Counted from the first letter of the stretch, positions 49,462-58,720 are shown. The stretch is DNA of 64,000 nucleotides from Rhabdothermincola sediminis (GCF_014805525.1 NZ_JACFSZ010000004.1:1-64000); one strand, 5' to 3'. Notes: generated by a model from the sequence alone, not told the origin. A program made the numbers and translations.

Positions 49462-51054
49462 ATGGCGATCACCGAGACCAGACCCGAAACCGCCACCGAG
49501 ACGCACACCAACCCCTGGGACACCGGCGAGGAGTACCCGGCGGTGGCGGTGGTGCTCGGGACCGGCGACCACAAGACCCTGGGCCGCTTCTACATCGGCT
49601 TCGCCCTGCTGTTCGGCATCGTGGCCTGGGTGCTCCAGGGCCTGATCACCCTCGATGCCGCTGGCACCGACGTCCTTGGTGCCGACACCGCGTCGCAGGT
49701 CTTCACACTCGGACGGCTGAGCCTAGCTCTGCTGTTCGCCATCCCACTGCTCGTCGGTGTCGCGACGGTGGTGGTACCTCTCCAGGTTGGGGCGTCCACC
49801 ATCGCCTTCCCGCGCGCTGCGGCCGCCGCCTTCTGGACCTGGCTGCTCGGCTCGGTGCTCCTCCTGATCGCCTACTCGGTGAACGGTGGTGTCGGTGGCG
49901 GGCGCCCGAAGGGTGTCGATCTCGCCTACCTGGCGATCGGCGTGACGATCGTGGCCCTGCTCCTGGCCTCGATCTGCGTCATGACGACGGTCGTCGCTCT
50001 CCGGGCTCCTGGTATGTACCTCGACCGGGTTCCGATGTTCTCGTGGGGGATGTTCGTCGCTGGTGCCATCTGGCTGCTCAGCCTGCCGGTGTTCCTCGCC
50101 AACGTGCTGTTGATCTACGTCGACCACCATTTCGGTCGGCCCACGGATTTCGGCGTCGCGCTCAACCAGTGGCCGCAGCTCGGCTGGCTGTTCGAGCAGC
50201 CTCAGGTGTTCGCGTTCGCCATCCCCGTGCTCGGCGCGCTCGGCGACATCGTCGCCACCTCAGCCGGGGTCCGGCAGCGGAACCGGGGCTTTCTGCTGGC
50301 CGCGATCGGCGCGTTCGGGATCCTGTCGTTCGGTGCATTCGCCCAGCCCTACTTCAACGAGGACGTCTGGGAACAAGTCCTGTTCGTGGTGGTGGGCGTG
50401 GTGTTGCTCATCCCGCTCCTGTTGCTGATCGCCGGCTGGGCCACCACGATGACGCAGGGCCGGCCCCGGATCACCACCGCCAGCGTCGGCGCCTTGCTCG
50501 CTGCCCTGGTCCTGATCCTGGCGGCCCTCGGCAGCGCCCTCTACGTCATCCGTCCACTGCGACTGCAGGCGAACGACCGCCTCGATCTCCCACTGGCGAA
50601 CGCCTTCCAGACGGGAATGCTGGCGCTGGTCGTCGGCGCGGTGAGCGTGGGCGCCATCGCCGCGCTGCACTTCTGGTCCCCGAAGGTCACGGGCCGGCTG
50701 GCCAACGACGGCCTCGGCAAGATCCTGGTCCTGGTGGGTTTCGCCGGCTCGGTGCTGGCCGGGCTGCCGCTGTGTGTCCTCGGTTTCGCCAACCGCTGGG
50801 ACCGGCTGGCGGACGCGGCCGACGCCCTGTACCTGGTGTCCACCGCGGGCGCTGCGTTGTTGGCCGTCGCCGTGCTCCTCGCCGGGTTGAACATGCTGGC
50901 TGCCAGTCGTGGACCCCGGGCGGAGGAGGATCCGTGGGGTGGGCAGACCTTGGAGTGGGCAACCCCTTCACCCCCACCCACGGGCAACTTCGGTGAGCTC
51001 CCGCCTATCGAGTCCGCCGAACCGCTGCTCGACGTCAAGGAGGCTGGGTCCTGA
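49462..51054 (+). CDS. Degenerate heme-copper oxidase subunit I homologue lacking all metal ligands
   Basis: 530 residues from the ATG at 49462, about 12 membrane helices. It aligns along its whole length with the CtaD of the same cluster: SQVFTLG with VVPLQVGASTIAFPRA (CtaD NQVYTMH with LMPLQIGARDVAFPRI), and the tail LEWATPSPPPTGNF (CtaD IEWMVPSPTPEWNF). Every ligand is gone: the low-spin heme His of YTMHG is Gly84, GHPEVY is EQPQVF (CuB His to Gln246, cross-linked Tyr to Phe250), the AHH pair is absent and HFHY reads AFQT. It cannot bind heme a, a3 or CuB in the known way. The hydrophobic frame is intact, so it is a maintained protein, perhaps structural or for assembly. Confidence 0.85.
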   Translation: MAITETRPETATETHTNPWDTGEEYPAVAVVLGTGDHKTLGRFYIGFALLFGIVAWVLQGLITLDAAGTDVLGADTASQVFTLGRLSLALLFAIPLLVGVATVVVPLQVGASTIAFPRAAAAAFWTWLLGSVLLLIAYSVNGGVGGGRPKGVDLAYLAIGVTIVALLLASICVMTTVVALRAPGMYLDRVPMFSWGMFVAGAIWLLSLPVFLANVLLIYVDHHFGRPTDFGVALNQWPQLGWLFEQPQVFAFAIPVLGALGDIVATSAGVRQRNRGFLLAAIGAFGILSFGAFAQPYFNEDVWEQVLFVVVGVVLLIPLLLLIAGWATTMTQGRPRITTASVGALLAALVLILAALGSALYVIRPLRLQANDRLDLPLANAFQTGMLALVVGAVSVGAIAALHFWSPKVTGRLANDGLGKILVLVGFAGSVLAGLPLCVLGFANRWDRLADAADALYLVSTAGAALLAVAVLLAGLNMLAASRGPRAEEDPWGGQTLEWATPSPPPTGNFGELPPIESAEPLLDVKEAGS

Positions 51055-51647
51055 TGGCGGTCACGCATGCACTCCCACCGGCGCCTCCGCTCCAGCGGCC
51101 GCGGGTGTTGATGGTGGCGTCGGGGTTCGCGTCCGCCGCGGCGCTGATGCTGTTCGGGGGGCTGCTCGGCATCTACCTCACCCGGCGAGCGGAGTTGCTC
51201 CAAGCGGGGGACACCTGGCTGCCCGAAGGGGTGACCATCCCGCTCCAGCAGCCGAACGTGATGCTCTTCACCCTCCTGGCCTCGGCCATCACCATGCAGT
51301 GGGCGGTCTACGCGGTGGCCCGTGACGATCGAGTCAACACCTACATCGCGCTCGGGCTCACGTTCGTTTTCGGCATCGCGTACGTCAACATGCAGTCGTA
51401 CCTCTACACGTTGATGAAGTTCGATGTCATCGCGAACCAGCAGGCGGTGCTCGTCTACACGATCACCGGAGCGCACCTCGCCATGCTCGTTGCCGCGATG
51501 ATCTTCACGGCCGTGATGGCGTTCCGCGCTCTCGGCGGCCGGGAGACGAGCCGCCAGCACGACGGTGTCTCCGCTGCCGCATTGTTCTGGCACGCCATGG
51601 TCGTGGCGTACGCCATCCTCTGGTACGCGATCTACATCACCAAGTAG
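51054..51647 (+). CDS. Oxidase subunit III-like membrane protein
   Basis: 197 residues, about five membrane helices. The pattern fits COX3: ALMLFGGLLGIYLTRRAELL, the SAITMQWAVYAVARDD helix, TGAHLAMLVAAMIFTAVMAF and the C-terminal AALFWHAMVVAYAILWYAI, which resembles the YWHFVDVVWI ending of the normal subunit III at 55924. It starts on the last base of the preceding gene (ATGA-type junction), so it forms a unit with the ligand-less subunit I. It is more divergent than the ctaE copy and is probably its companion. Confidence 0.7.
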   Translation: MAVTHALPPAPPLQRPRVLMVASGFASAAALMLFGGLLGIYLTRRAELLQAGDTWLPEGVTIPLQQPNVMLFTLLASAITMQWAVYAVARDDRVNTYIALGLTFVFGIAYVNMQSYLYTLMKFDVIANQQAVLVYTITGAHLAMLVAAMIFTAVMAFRALGGRETSRQHDGVSAAALFWHAMVVAYAILWYAIYITK

Positions 51648-51652
51648 GCGCC

Positions 51653-52546
51653 ATGCTCTCCTTCGTCCGCTCCCGCATGTTCACGACGGCGTTCCGGTTC
51701 TTCGCCGCGCTCGCCGTGTTCGGCTGGCTGGGCGCGCTCACCCAGGCGTTCACCAGCGGTCAGTCCGTCATCAATGCCGTCGTCGGGCCGCTGTCCATCG
51801 GCTGGAAGGGTGGGGTCGGCAACCACTTCACCTATACCGTGCTGATGTCGCTGACGCTCGTGGCAGCAGCTATGGCGGTGCTGCTCATCGCCTTCCGCGA
51901 CGCCGACCCCGAGGCAGAAGCCCAGGTCCTGCACGCGGAGAGCGTCCCGCTGACCCGCGCTCCGTCGGGAGCCAACTTCATCCCGATGGTGGGAGCGTTC
52001 GCGGTCGGCGTCCTGGTGATCGGGCAGATCACCAACAAGTACGTGACCCTCGCGGGTCTGGGTTTGTTGGCGGCGGTCATCGGCGTGTGGATGCTTCGTG
52101 CCTGGGCCGAGCGGGCCACGGGTGACGATGAGGTCAACCGCGAGATCTACCAGCGCTTCATCGAGCCGTTCCGGGTACCCATCCTCGCGGCGATCGGTAT
52201 CGCCATCGTGGTCCTCGCCCTCTCGCGGGTGTTGCTCGCGGTCAGCGAGACCGCCTCGGTCGCGGTCTTCGCGGGCGTCGGCGCGGTGTTCCTCCTCGGC
52301 ACGGCACTGATCGCCGCCCGCCCGCAGATCAGCAGGAACGCCATCACGCTGCTCCTGTTCTTCGCCGCCATCGCGGTGATCGTCGGTGGGATCGTGGCGG
52401 CCGTGCAGGGCCAACGTGATTTCGAGCATCACAGTGGCGAAGAGAATGGCGCGGTCACCGAGAGCGGCGCCCACTCGACGAGCGGTGAGAGCGAGGGCAG
52501 CCTCGGTCCTGTGGTCGCTGAGCCCCGAGGACAGGCCGACGCATGA
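51653..52546 (+). CDS. Membrane protein of the degenerate oxidase module
   Basis: 297 residues, not recognised. About seven membrane helices (for example FRFFAALAVFGWLGALTQAF, FTYTVLMSLTLVAAAMAVLL and the paired helices 175-245), then a His/Glu/Ser-rich hydrophilic C-terminal tail (HHSGEENG). It starts 5 bp after the subunit III-like gene and ends about 90 bp before ctaC. No heme-ligand or copper motif stands out. The position suggests a subunit or assembly factor of the ligand-less module or of the caa3 oxidase. Confidence 0.65.
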   Translation: MLSFVRSRMFTTAFRFFAALAVFGWLGALTQAFTSGQSVINAVVGPLSIGWKGGVGNHFTYTVLMSLTLVAAAMAVLLIAFRDADPEAEAQVLHAESVPLTRAPSGANFIPMVGAFAVGVLVIGQITNKYVTLAGLGLLAAVIGVWMLRAWAERATGDDEVNREIYQRFIEPFRVPILAAIGIAIVVLALSRVLLAVSETASVAVFAGVGAVFLLGTALIAARPQISRNAITLLLFFAAIAVIVGGIVAAVQGQRDFEHHSGEENGAVTESGAHSTSGESEGSLGPVVAEPRGQADA

Positions 52547-52638
52547 TGCCTCGGTCCTGCGCCCTCGCTCCGCCCGCCGAGCTGGCAACGCGCCCGCTGG
52601 CCGCGGGACACTGCGTCTCGATAGGTCGAGGAGACTGA

Positions 52639-53856
52639 ATGCCCCGTCGCTCGCTCTTTCTGAAGGTCTTCGGAACGGCGTCCTTCACCATCGTCGCCGT
52701 CCTGTACGTGGCCCTGATCGTCGCCGTCTTCCGGAACGACGACAAGCCACTGACCACGCTCGCCCCGAAAGGGGTCAATGCCCAGACCATCCAGAACCTC
52801 GTCGCGCCGGTGTTCGGCGTGGCCGGGGTCATCTTCGTAGCGGTCTTCGGAGCGGTGCTCTACATCACCTGGCGCTTCCGGGACCGTGACGACGACACCC
52901 CGATGCCGAGCCAGGTGCACGGCAACTCCGTGCTGGAGGTCGGCTGGACGGCCTTGCCCGCACTGATCCTGGCAGCGATCGCGGTGTTCACCGTCATCAC
53001 CATCATCAAGCTCGAGCAACGGTCCGATGACGCCCTCGCGGTCCGCGTGTACGGCCAGCAGTGGTGGTGGAGCTACCAGTACGACGTCGACGGCGACGGC
53101 AGCTACGACGGTCAGGGCGACATCACCACCGCGAACGAGCTGGTCATCCCCGCTGGGCGTGAGGTGTCGTTGACCATCAGCTCGCACGATGTCATCCACA
53201 GCTTCTGGATCCCGGCCCTGAACGGCAAGAAGGATGCGGTGCCGGGCATGGACAGCCACTGGAAGATCGAAGCGGATCAACCGGGTGTGTACATGGGGCA
53301 GTGCACCGAGTTCTGCGGTCTCTCGCACGCCAACATGCGCATGGTGGTGCGGGCATTGGATCCCGCCCAGTTCGACGAGTGGGTCGCCAATCAACAGCGT
53401 CCTGCTCGATCGCCGGAGCCGGGCTCCCTCGCCGCAGCCGGTGAGGCCCAGTTCGGCAACCTCTGCGCGCAGTGCCACGTCGTGAACGGCAAGTTCGAGA
53501 AGGCCGAGGAGACACCGCCACCATTGCTCTCGGGCGTCGCGCCGAACCTCACCCATCTCATGACCCGTGGCACGTTCGCCGGCTCCATCTTCAACCTCTA
53601 CTACCCCCAGCAGCCCGGCGCCCCCGTTCCGACGCCGGGGGACCCGACGGACGCGTCGACACCCGGTGATCCGGGTGACGCGCTCTTCGGGGGAACGAGC
53701 GCGTACCCGGTCAATCGGGTGACGCTCGAGGCATGGCTCCGGAACCCGCCGGCGATGAAGCCTGCTGCCGCCACGCAGAAACGGGGCATGCCGAACCTCG
53801 GCCTGAGCGAACAGCAGATCGACGAACTGGTCGCGTACCTCGAGACCTTGAAGTAG
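52639..53856 (+). CDS. ctaC: Cytochrome c oxidase subunit II fused to cytochrome c (caa3 type)
   Basis: 405 residues. Two N-terminal membrane helices, then the cupredoxin domain: VYGQQWWWSYQYD, SSHDVIHSFWIP and the CuA loop GQCTEFCGLSHANMRM with both Cys, His and Met ligands. A linker leads to a C-terminal cytochrome c (about 275-405) with CAQCH and a likely axial Met in KRGMPNLGLS. It accepts electrons from cytochrome c or the bc complex and passes them to CtaD. There is no lipobox. First gene of the ctaCDEF block. Confidence 0.95.
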   Translation: MPRRSLFLKVFGTASFTIVAVLYVALIVAVFRNDDKPLTTLAPKGVNAQTIQNLVAPVFGVAGVIFVAVFGAVLYITWRFRDRDDDTPMPSQVHGNSVLEVGWTALPALILAAIAVFTVITIIKLEQRSDDALAVRVYGQQWWWSYQYDVDGDGSYDGQGDITTANELVIPAGREVSLTISSHDVIHSFWIPALNGKKDAVPGMDSHWKIEADQPGVYMGQCTEFCGLSHANMRMVVRALDPAQFDEWVANQQRPARSPEPGSLAAAGEAQFGNLCAQCHVVNGKFEKAEETPPPLLSGVAPNLTHLMTRGTFAGSIFNLYYPQQPGAPVPTPGDPTDASTPGDPGDALFGGTSAYPVNRVTLEAWLRNPPAMKPAAATQKRGMPNLGLSEQQIDELVAYLETLK

Positions 53857-53897
53857 CGCCCACATGACGAACGACACCGCCGTCCCGGAGCAAGATC

Positions 53898-55931
53898 ATG
53901 GCCCTCACTGAGTCCCGCCCGCTCGCCCTGCCCTCAGGCGAGCCGACCGAGGTGGAGTTCCATCCGATCGGTGTGTTCGAGCGCCCCAAGTCCAAGCGGG
54001 GTTGGCGTTCGTGGTTGACCACCGTCGATCACAAGAAGATCGGCATCATGTACGGCGCCGCGGCGCTGTTCTTCCTGCTCATCGCGGGGAGTGAAGCCCT
54101 GCTGATCCGGGCGCAGCTGTGGTCCCCACGCGGCACGCTGCTCTCGGCGGATGCCTACAACCAGGTGTACACGATGCACGGCACGACCGCCGTCTTCTTG
54201 GTGGTGATGCCGTTGGGCGCGGCGTTCGCCAACTACCTGATGCCGCTGCAGATCGGCGCCCGGGACGTCGCCTTCCCGCGCATCAACGCCTTCAGCTTCT
54301 GGTGCTTCCTCGTCGGTGGCATCTTCCTGAACACGTCGTGGTTCCTGGGTGGCGGCGCCGATGGTGGCTGGTTCATGTACGCACCGAACAACGGCGTGCT
54401 CTACTCGCCGAGCCACGGGATCGACTTCTGGAACCTGGGCCTCATCATGACCGGCATCGGTTCGCTGACCGGCGCCATCAACCTGATCGTCACGGTGCTC
54501 AACATGCGGGCACCCGGCATGACGCTCATGAAGATGCCGGTCTTCACCTGGATGACGCTGGTCACGCAGTTCCTGCTGCTCTTCGCCATCCCCGTGCTCA
54601 CGACCGCGCAGTTCCTGCTGCTGTTCGATCGGCTCTTCGATGCCAACTTCTTCAACGTGGCGCAGGGTGCGAACCCGTTGCTGTGGCAGCACCTCTTCTG
54701 GATCTTCGGGCATCCCGAGGTGTACCTGATGATCCTGCCGGCGTTCGGCCTCGTCTCCGAGATGCTGCCCGTGTTCTCCCGCAAGCCGATCTTCGGCTAC
54801 CCGTTCATCGTCTTCTCCGGTGTCGCCATCGGCTTCATGGGCTGGGGCGTGTGGGCTCACCACATGTTCGTGTCCGGTATCGGGCCGATCTCGGTGACGA
54901 CCTTCTCGCTGACCACGATGTTCATCGCGGTTCCCACCGGGGTGAAGATCCTGAACTGGACCGCCACCATGTGGGGCGGGAAGCTCCGGTTCACCTCGCC
55001 GATGCTCTTCTCCATCGGGCTGATCCTCATGTTCACCCTCGGAGGGCTGTCCGGCGTCAGCCACTCGATCGCACCGGCCGACACTCAGCAGACCGACACC
55101 TACTACATCGTCGCCCACTTCCACTACGTGCTCTTCGGCGGAGCCTTCTTCGGGTTCATGGGTGCGCTCTACTTCTACTGGCCGAAGGTGTTCGGCTACA
55201 TGCTCGACGAGCGCATCGGCAAGGCGAACTTCTGGCTGCTGCTCGCCGGCTTCAACCTCACGTTCGCACCCATGCACGTGCTCGGCCTCCAGGGCATGTC
55301 GCGGCGGGTGTACACCTACGACGCGGGCTTCGGCTTCGAGATCTGGAACAAGGTGGCGACGATCGGGGCCTTCACCATCGCTACGAGCGTTCTGCTCTTC
55401 ATCGTGAACATCTTCCTGAGTCGCAAGCGTGCCAAGGACCTGCCGCCCCCGGGGGCAGATCCGTGGGATGCCCGGACGATCGAATGGATGGTGCCCTCCC
55501 CGACACCCGAATGGAACTTCGATCCGATCCCCACGATCGAGCGGGTGGACGACTTCTGGTACCGCAAGTACGGCGAGGACGAGAACGGCAACCTGGTTCG
55601 GGTCGCGGAGACCGACGAGGTGGTGCAACACAGCGACGGCAAAGGCGTGCACCTGCCCTCCCCCTCCTACTGGCCGCTCGTCACCGCGCTCGGCCTACCG
55701 ATCATCGGCTACGGGCTGCTCTACACGTGGTGGCTCTGCCTGATCGGTGGTCTCGTCGTCGTGGCCGGTCTCTACGGCTGGGCGATGGAGCCACCCGACG
55801 ACCCGGATGCCGCTCACGGCGATGAGCACGGCCCGGACGACGAGACCCTCGAGGGCGCCGAGCTGCCCACCCGGGAGCCCGCTGCGGTCGCGGCGGCGGT
55901 CGAAGAGCAGGAGGCCGAGACCGTTGGCTGA
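53898..55931 (+). CDS. ctaD: Cytochrome c oxidase subunit I
   Basis: 677 residues; SD GGAG 7 nt before the ATG. All ligands are present: His94 (YTMHGT) and His409 for heme a, His272 (GHPEVY, with Tyr276), His321 and His322 (AHHMF) for CuB, and His407 (AHFHYV) for heme a3. The SKRGWRSWLTTVDHKKIGI head is normal. After the usual 12 helices, a hydrophilic linker (about 520-580) leads to two more helices (WPLVTALGLPIIGYGLLYTW and a following one), a C-terminal extension usual in actinobacterial CtaD. It ends in an acidic tail overlapping ctaE. Confidence 0.97.
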   Translation: MALTESRPLALPSGEPTEVEFHPIGVFERPKSKRGWRSWLTTVDHKKIGIMYGAAALFFLLIAGSEALLIRAQLWSPRGTLLSADAYNQVYTMHGTTAVFLVVMPLGAAFANYLMPLQIGARDVAFPRINAFSFWCFLVGGIFLNTSWFLGGGADGGWFMYAPNNGVLYSPSHGIDFWNLGLIMTGIGSLTGAINLIVTVLNMRAPGMTLMKMPVFTWMTLVTQFLLLFAIPVLTTAQFLLLFDRLFDANFFNVAQGANPLLWQHLFWIFGHPEVYLMILPAFGLVSEMLPVFSRKPIFGYPFIVFSGVAIGFMGWGVWAHHMFVSGIGPISVTTFSLTTMFIAVPTGVKILNWTATMWGGKLRFTSPMLFSIGLILMFTLGGLSGVSHSIAPADTQQTDTYYIVAHFHYVLFGGAFFGFMGALYFYWPKVFGYMLDERIGKANFWLLLAGFNLTFAPMHVLGLQGMSRRVYTYDAGFGFEIWNKVATIGAFTIATSVLLFIVNIFLSRKRAKDLPPPGADPWDARTIEWMVPSPTPEWNFDPIPTIERVDDFWYRKYGEDENGNLVRVAETDEVVQHSDGKGVHLPSPSYWPLVTALGLPIIGYGLLYTWWLCLIGGLVVVAGLYGWAMEPPDDPDAAHGDEHGPDDETLEGAELPTREPAAVAAAVEEQEAETVG

Positions 55932-56565
55932 GACCGTCACCCACCACCGCGAGCTGCTCGCCGAGCGGGACGCTCACGCGCCGGTCGCCCACCCCGACCA
56001 CGCCACGAACACCGGCATCTCCAACACCAAGTTGGCGATGTGGCTGTTCCTGGCCTCCGAGTGCCTGCTGTTCGGCGGGCTCATCACCACCTACTTGCTC
56101 TACAAGCACCCGCTCCCCGGCTCGGGACCGGGGCCACACGACGTGTTCGACATCCCGTTCACCTCCGCGAGCTCGTTCGTGTTGCTGATGAGCTCGCTCA
56201 CGATGGTGCTGGCGGTCTCCGCCATCGAGCGGGGTGACCATCACCGGCTGCGGGTCTGGCTGGTGGGCACGGCCTTGCTCGGAGCCACCTTCATCGCCGG
56301 TCAGGTCTACGAGTTCACCGTCTTCTACAACGAGGGGCTCGGTTACACGACGAGCCGTTTCAGCTCGGCCTTCTACACCCTGACGGGCTTCCACGGGGTC
56401 CACGTGACGGTGGGCATCATCATGCTCGTCTCGCTGGTGCTGCTCTCCCTGCGGGGGCGGTTGCCGGAGCATCGATCGGAGACCGTCGAGATCGTCGGTC
56501 TGTACTGGCATTTCGTCGACGTCGTGTGGATCCTCATCTTCGCCGTCGTCTATCTGATCCCGTAG
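55924..56565 (+). CDS. ctaE: Cytochrome c oxidase subunit III
   Basis: 213 residues from a TTG at 55924 inside the end of ctaD (8-bp overlap). Five helices; NTKLAMWLFLASECLLFGGL, the GQVYEFTVFYNEGL segment, YTLTGFHGVHVTVGI with the conserved His pair, and YWHFVDVVWILIFAVVYLI are canonical. The TTG start is chosen because the conserved part begins at once and the upstream frame lies in ctaD. Confidence 0.93.
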   Translation: MAETVTHHRELLAERDAHAPVAHPDHATNTGISNTKLAMWLFLASECLLFGGLITTYLLYKHPLPGSGPGPHDVFDIPFTSASSFVLLMSSLTMVLAVSAIERGDHHRLRVWLVGTALLGATFIAGQVYEFTVFYNEGLGYTTSRFSSAFYTLTGFHGVHVTVGIIMLVSLVLLSLRGRLPEHRSETVEIVGLYWHFVDVVWILIFAVVYLIP

Positions 56566-56576
56566 GAGTTCATGCC

Positions 56577-56972
56577 ATGGCCGCGGTGACGCCGGAACCG
56601 ACCGATCAGCCGATCCCCACCCAGGCCCTCGACGGCGCGGTGGCCGAGTACCCCCGTGACCGGCTCTACGTGATGACCGCCGTGTTCCTCGCCATCGTCA
56701 CCGCGGTGGAGATCGCGACCTACGTGTGGCCGGAGCTCCCGGTGTGGAGCTGGGGCCACGAGAGCAACGTCGGCATCATCGCCGCCCTGATGGTCCTGAT
56801 GGCGATCAAGTTCTTCACCGTGGCCTGGGTGTTCATGCACCTCAAGTTCGACAAGCCGTTGCTGAACCGGCTCTTTGCTGCCGGCTTGATCCTCGCGATC
56901 TCCGTCTACCTCGCGGTCATGGCGGCGTTCCGGATGTTCTGGGCCGGCGACGAGATGGTCAGGCGAGGCTGA
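56577..56972 (+). CDS. Cytochrome c oxidase subunit IV (prokaryotic)
   Basis: 131 residues from the ATG at 56577; an earlier ATG at 56572 is out of frame. Three helices: LYVMTAVFLAIVTAVEIATY, IAALMVLMAIKFFTVAWVFM and the LFAAGLILAISVYLAVMAAF helix, with the MHLKFD motif of the COX4_pro family between the last two. Last gene of the oxidase block; convergent with the ABC exporter genes. Confidence 0.88.
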   Translation: MAAVTPEPTDQPIPTQALDGAVAEYPRDRLYVMTAVFLAIVTAVEIATYVWPELPVWSWGHESNVGIIAALMVLMAIKFFTVAWVFMHLKFDKPLLNRLFAAGLILAISVYLAVMAAFRMFWAGDEMVRRG

Positions 56973-56999
56973 GGACTCCCGGCCGGCTCGAGCATCCGA

Positions 57000-57728
57000 T
57001 CATTCCCAACGGAACGACCTGGCCGCGACCAGCGGCATGGCGATCGCCCAAGCGGCGAGCACGGCCCACGCCTTCGTGGAGGCGGTCGCTGCGGCGCTGA
57101 ACGCCCCGAGCACGGTCTCGCTCAACGCCGCGGCGGGAAGCACCTCCGCGATGGCGCGCACCCCGCTCGGCAGCCGGTCGACCGGCACCACCATGCCTCC
57201 CAGCAGGAGCAGCAGCAGGTAGAGACCGTTGGTCGCTGCCAGGTTGACCGTGCCACCGAGCGTCCCGGCGAGGAGGAGGCCGAGTCCCGCGAAGGCGGCT
57301 GTTCCCAACACGAACGCCGGTAGGGTGGCGGTGACGCTCCCGCTCGGCCGCCAGCCGAGTGCCAGGGCTGCCGTGACCAGGACCACGACCTGGATCAGCT
57401 CCAGCACGAGCACCATGGAGATCTTGGCGGCGACCAGCCGGCCGCGCCCCAGAGGCGTGGCGCCGAGGCGTTTCAACACGCCGTACTGGCGCTCGAAGCC
57501 GGTACCGATCCCCAGGCTCACCATGGCGCTGGACATGATGGCCAGTGCCAGGACGCCGGGCGCGAGGAAGTCGACGGCCCTCGCGAAGCCTTCGGGGATG
57601 GGCAGCACGCCGGTCAGGGAGAAGAACACCAGGATCAGCAGTGGGATGCCGATGCTGACCAGGAGCTGTTCGCCCTGGCGGAGGCTGAGCATCAGCTCGG
57701 TGCGCACCTGCATCCGGTAGGCGTTCAC
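57000..57728 (-). CDS. ABC-2 type exporter permease
   Basis: 242 residues, six membrane helices with the ABC-2 pattern: a cytoplasmic head (MQVRTELMLSLRQGEQLL), FLAPGVLALAIMSSAMVSLG, ERQYGVLKRLGATPLGRGR (coupling region) and the GGMVVPVDRLPSGVRAIAEV segment typical of drug or lipid exporters. It overlaps the ATPase gene by 4 bp. The substrate cannot be read; the ATPase and permease resemble daunorubicin/linearmycin-type exporters. Confidence 0.9.
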   Translation of the reverse strand: MNAYRMQVRTELMLSLRQGEQLLVSIGIPLLILVFFSLTGVLPIPEGFARAVDFLAPGVLALAIMSSAMVSLGIGTGFERQYGVLKRLGATPLGRGRLVAAKISMVLVLELIQVVVLVTAALALGWRPSGSVTATLPAFVLGTAAFAGLGLLLAGTLGGTVNLAATNGLYLLLLLLGGMVVPVDRLPSGVRAIAEVLPAAALSETVLGAFSAAATASTKAWAVLAAWAIAMPLVAARSFRWE

Positions 57729-58654
57729 GGCCGACCCTCTCGGGTGAGCCGCAGGAAAACGTCCTCGAGCGTGCCGCGCCCGGCCCGGAGGTCGCTAAGG
57801 GGGATGCCGTGCTCCGCCAGCCAGCTCGTGAGCGCAGCGACCGCGTCCGGCGTGGCCTCGGCATCCACCAGGTACTCGCCGGGCTGCTCCTCGACCACCG
57901 TCGAGCGGAGGTGAGCGCTGAGCGCGACCGTGTCGATGCCGCTGGGCGCGGCGAAGCGGATCTGCGGGGACTGGCCCGCGGCCATGAGCTCGGCCGGCGT
58001 GCCGCTGGCGAGGAGCCGTCCGTGATCGATGATCAGCACCCGGTCGGCGAGGCGCTGCGCGTCGTCGAGGTCGTGGGTGGTGAGCAACACCCCGACGCCC
58101 TGGTCACGTAACTCGGCCACCACCCGGCGGATGATCTGGCGTCCCGCGGGATCGATGCCGGCAGTCGGTTCGTCCAGGAAGACCACCCGTGGCCGACCCA
58201 CCAGCGCGAGCGCCAGCGAGAGGCGCTGGCGCTCACCACCGGACAGGTGCCGCCACGTGGTGCGAGCCCGGTTGGTGAGCCCGACCTGTTCGAGCAACTC
58301 GCCGGGATCGTGGGGGTGCTCGTAGTAGCTGGCGTAGAGCCGCAGCATCTCGATCGGGCGGATGCCCGTGTACACCCCACCCTCCTGGAGCATGACCCCG
58401 ATCTGCGGAACCAGCCGGCGGTGGGCCCTCACCGGGTCGAGGCCCAGGACACGCACGACGCCCCCGTCGGGCCGCCGGAACCCTTCGAGGGCCTCGACCG
58501 TCGTGGTCTTGCCCGCACCGTTAGGGCCGAGCAGGGCGGTCACCGCGCCCATCGGGGCGTCGAACGAGAGCCCGTCGACGGCCACCGTGTCACCGAAGCG
58601 CACCACCAGCTCGGTGACCTCCACCGCCCGTTCCGATCCTGGCTGCACTGCCAC
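57725..58654 (-). CDS. ABC exporter ATP-binding protein
   Basis: 309 residues from the leaderless GTG at 58654 (TAGCTT 7 nt upstream), not from the ATG at 58696. Walker A LLGPNGAGKTTTVEALEGF, signature LSGGERQRLSLALALVGRPR, Walker B VVFLDEPTAGIDP and the H-loop LLTTHDLDDAQRL are complete. The last 85 residues form the accessory domain of the DrrA/CcmA type. Pairs with the permease that follows. Confidence 0.95.
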   Translation of the reverse strand: MAVQPGSERAVEVTELVVRFGDTVAVDGLSFDAPMGAVTALLGPNGAGKTTTVEALEGFRRPDGGVVRVLGLDPVRAHRRLVPQIGVMLQEGGVYTGIRPIEMLRLYASYYEHPHDPGELLEQVGLTNRARTTWRHLSGGERQRLSLALALVGRPRVVFLDEPTAGIDPAGRQIIRRVVAELRDQGVGVLLTTHDLDDAQRLADRVLIIDHGRLLASGTPAELMAAGQSPQIRFAAPSGIDTVALSAHLRSTVVEEQPGEYLVDAEATPDAVAALTSWLAEHGIPLSDLRAGRGTLEDVFLRLTREGRP

Positions 58655-58661
58655 GTTGCGG

Positions 58662-58667
58662 AAGCTA
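58662..58667 (-). promoter_or_regulatory. -10 box TAGCTT of the ABC exporter
   Basis: On the minus strand TAGCTT lies 7 nt before the GTG at 58654. It is nearly a mirror of the serS promoter 54 bp to the right. Confidence 0.55.
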
Positions 58668-58720
58668 GCTCCGCTCGGAGTCCCTACGGTGCGCATGGCT
58701 GTGCCCCCGCGGGGCGCGGC

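Noticed and set aside
53864-53911. 15-residue open frame overlapping the ctaD start
   Set aside because: It is too short to judge, its sequence shows no pattern, and ctaD has its own SD and start. A leader peptide is possible but unsupported.
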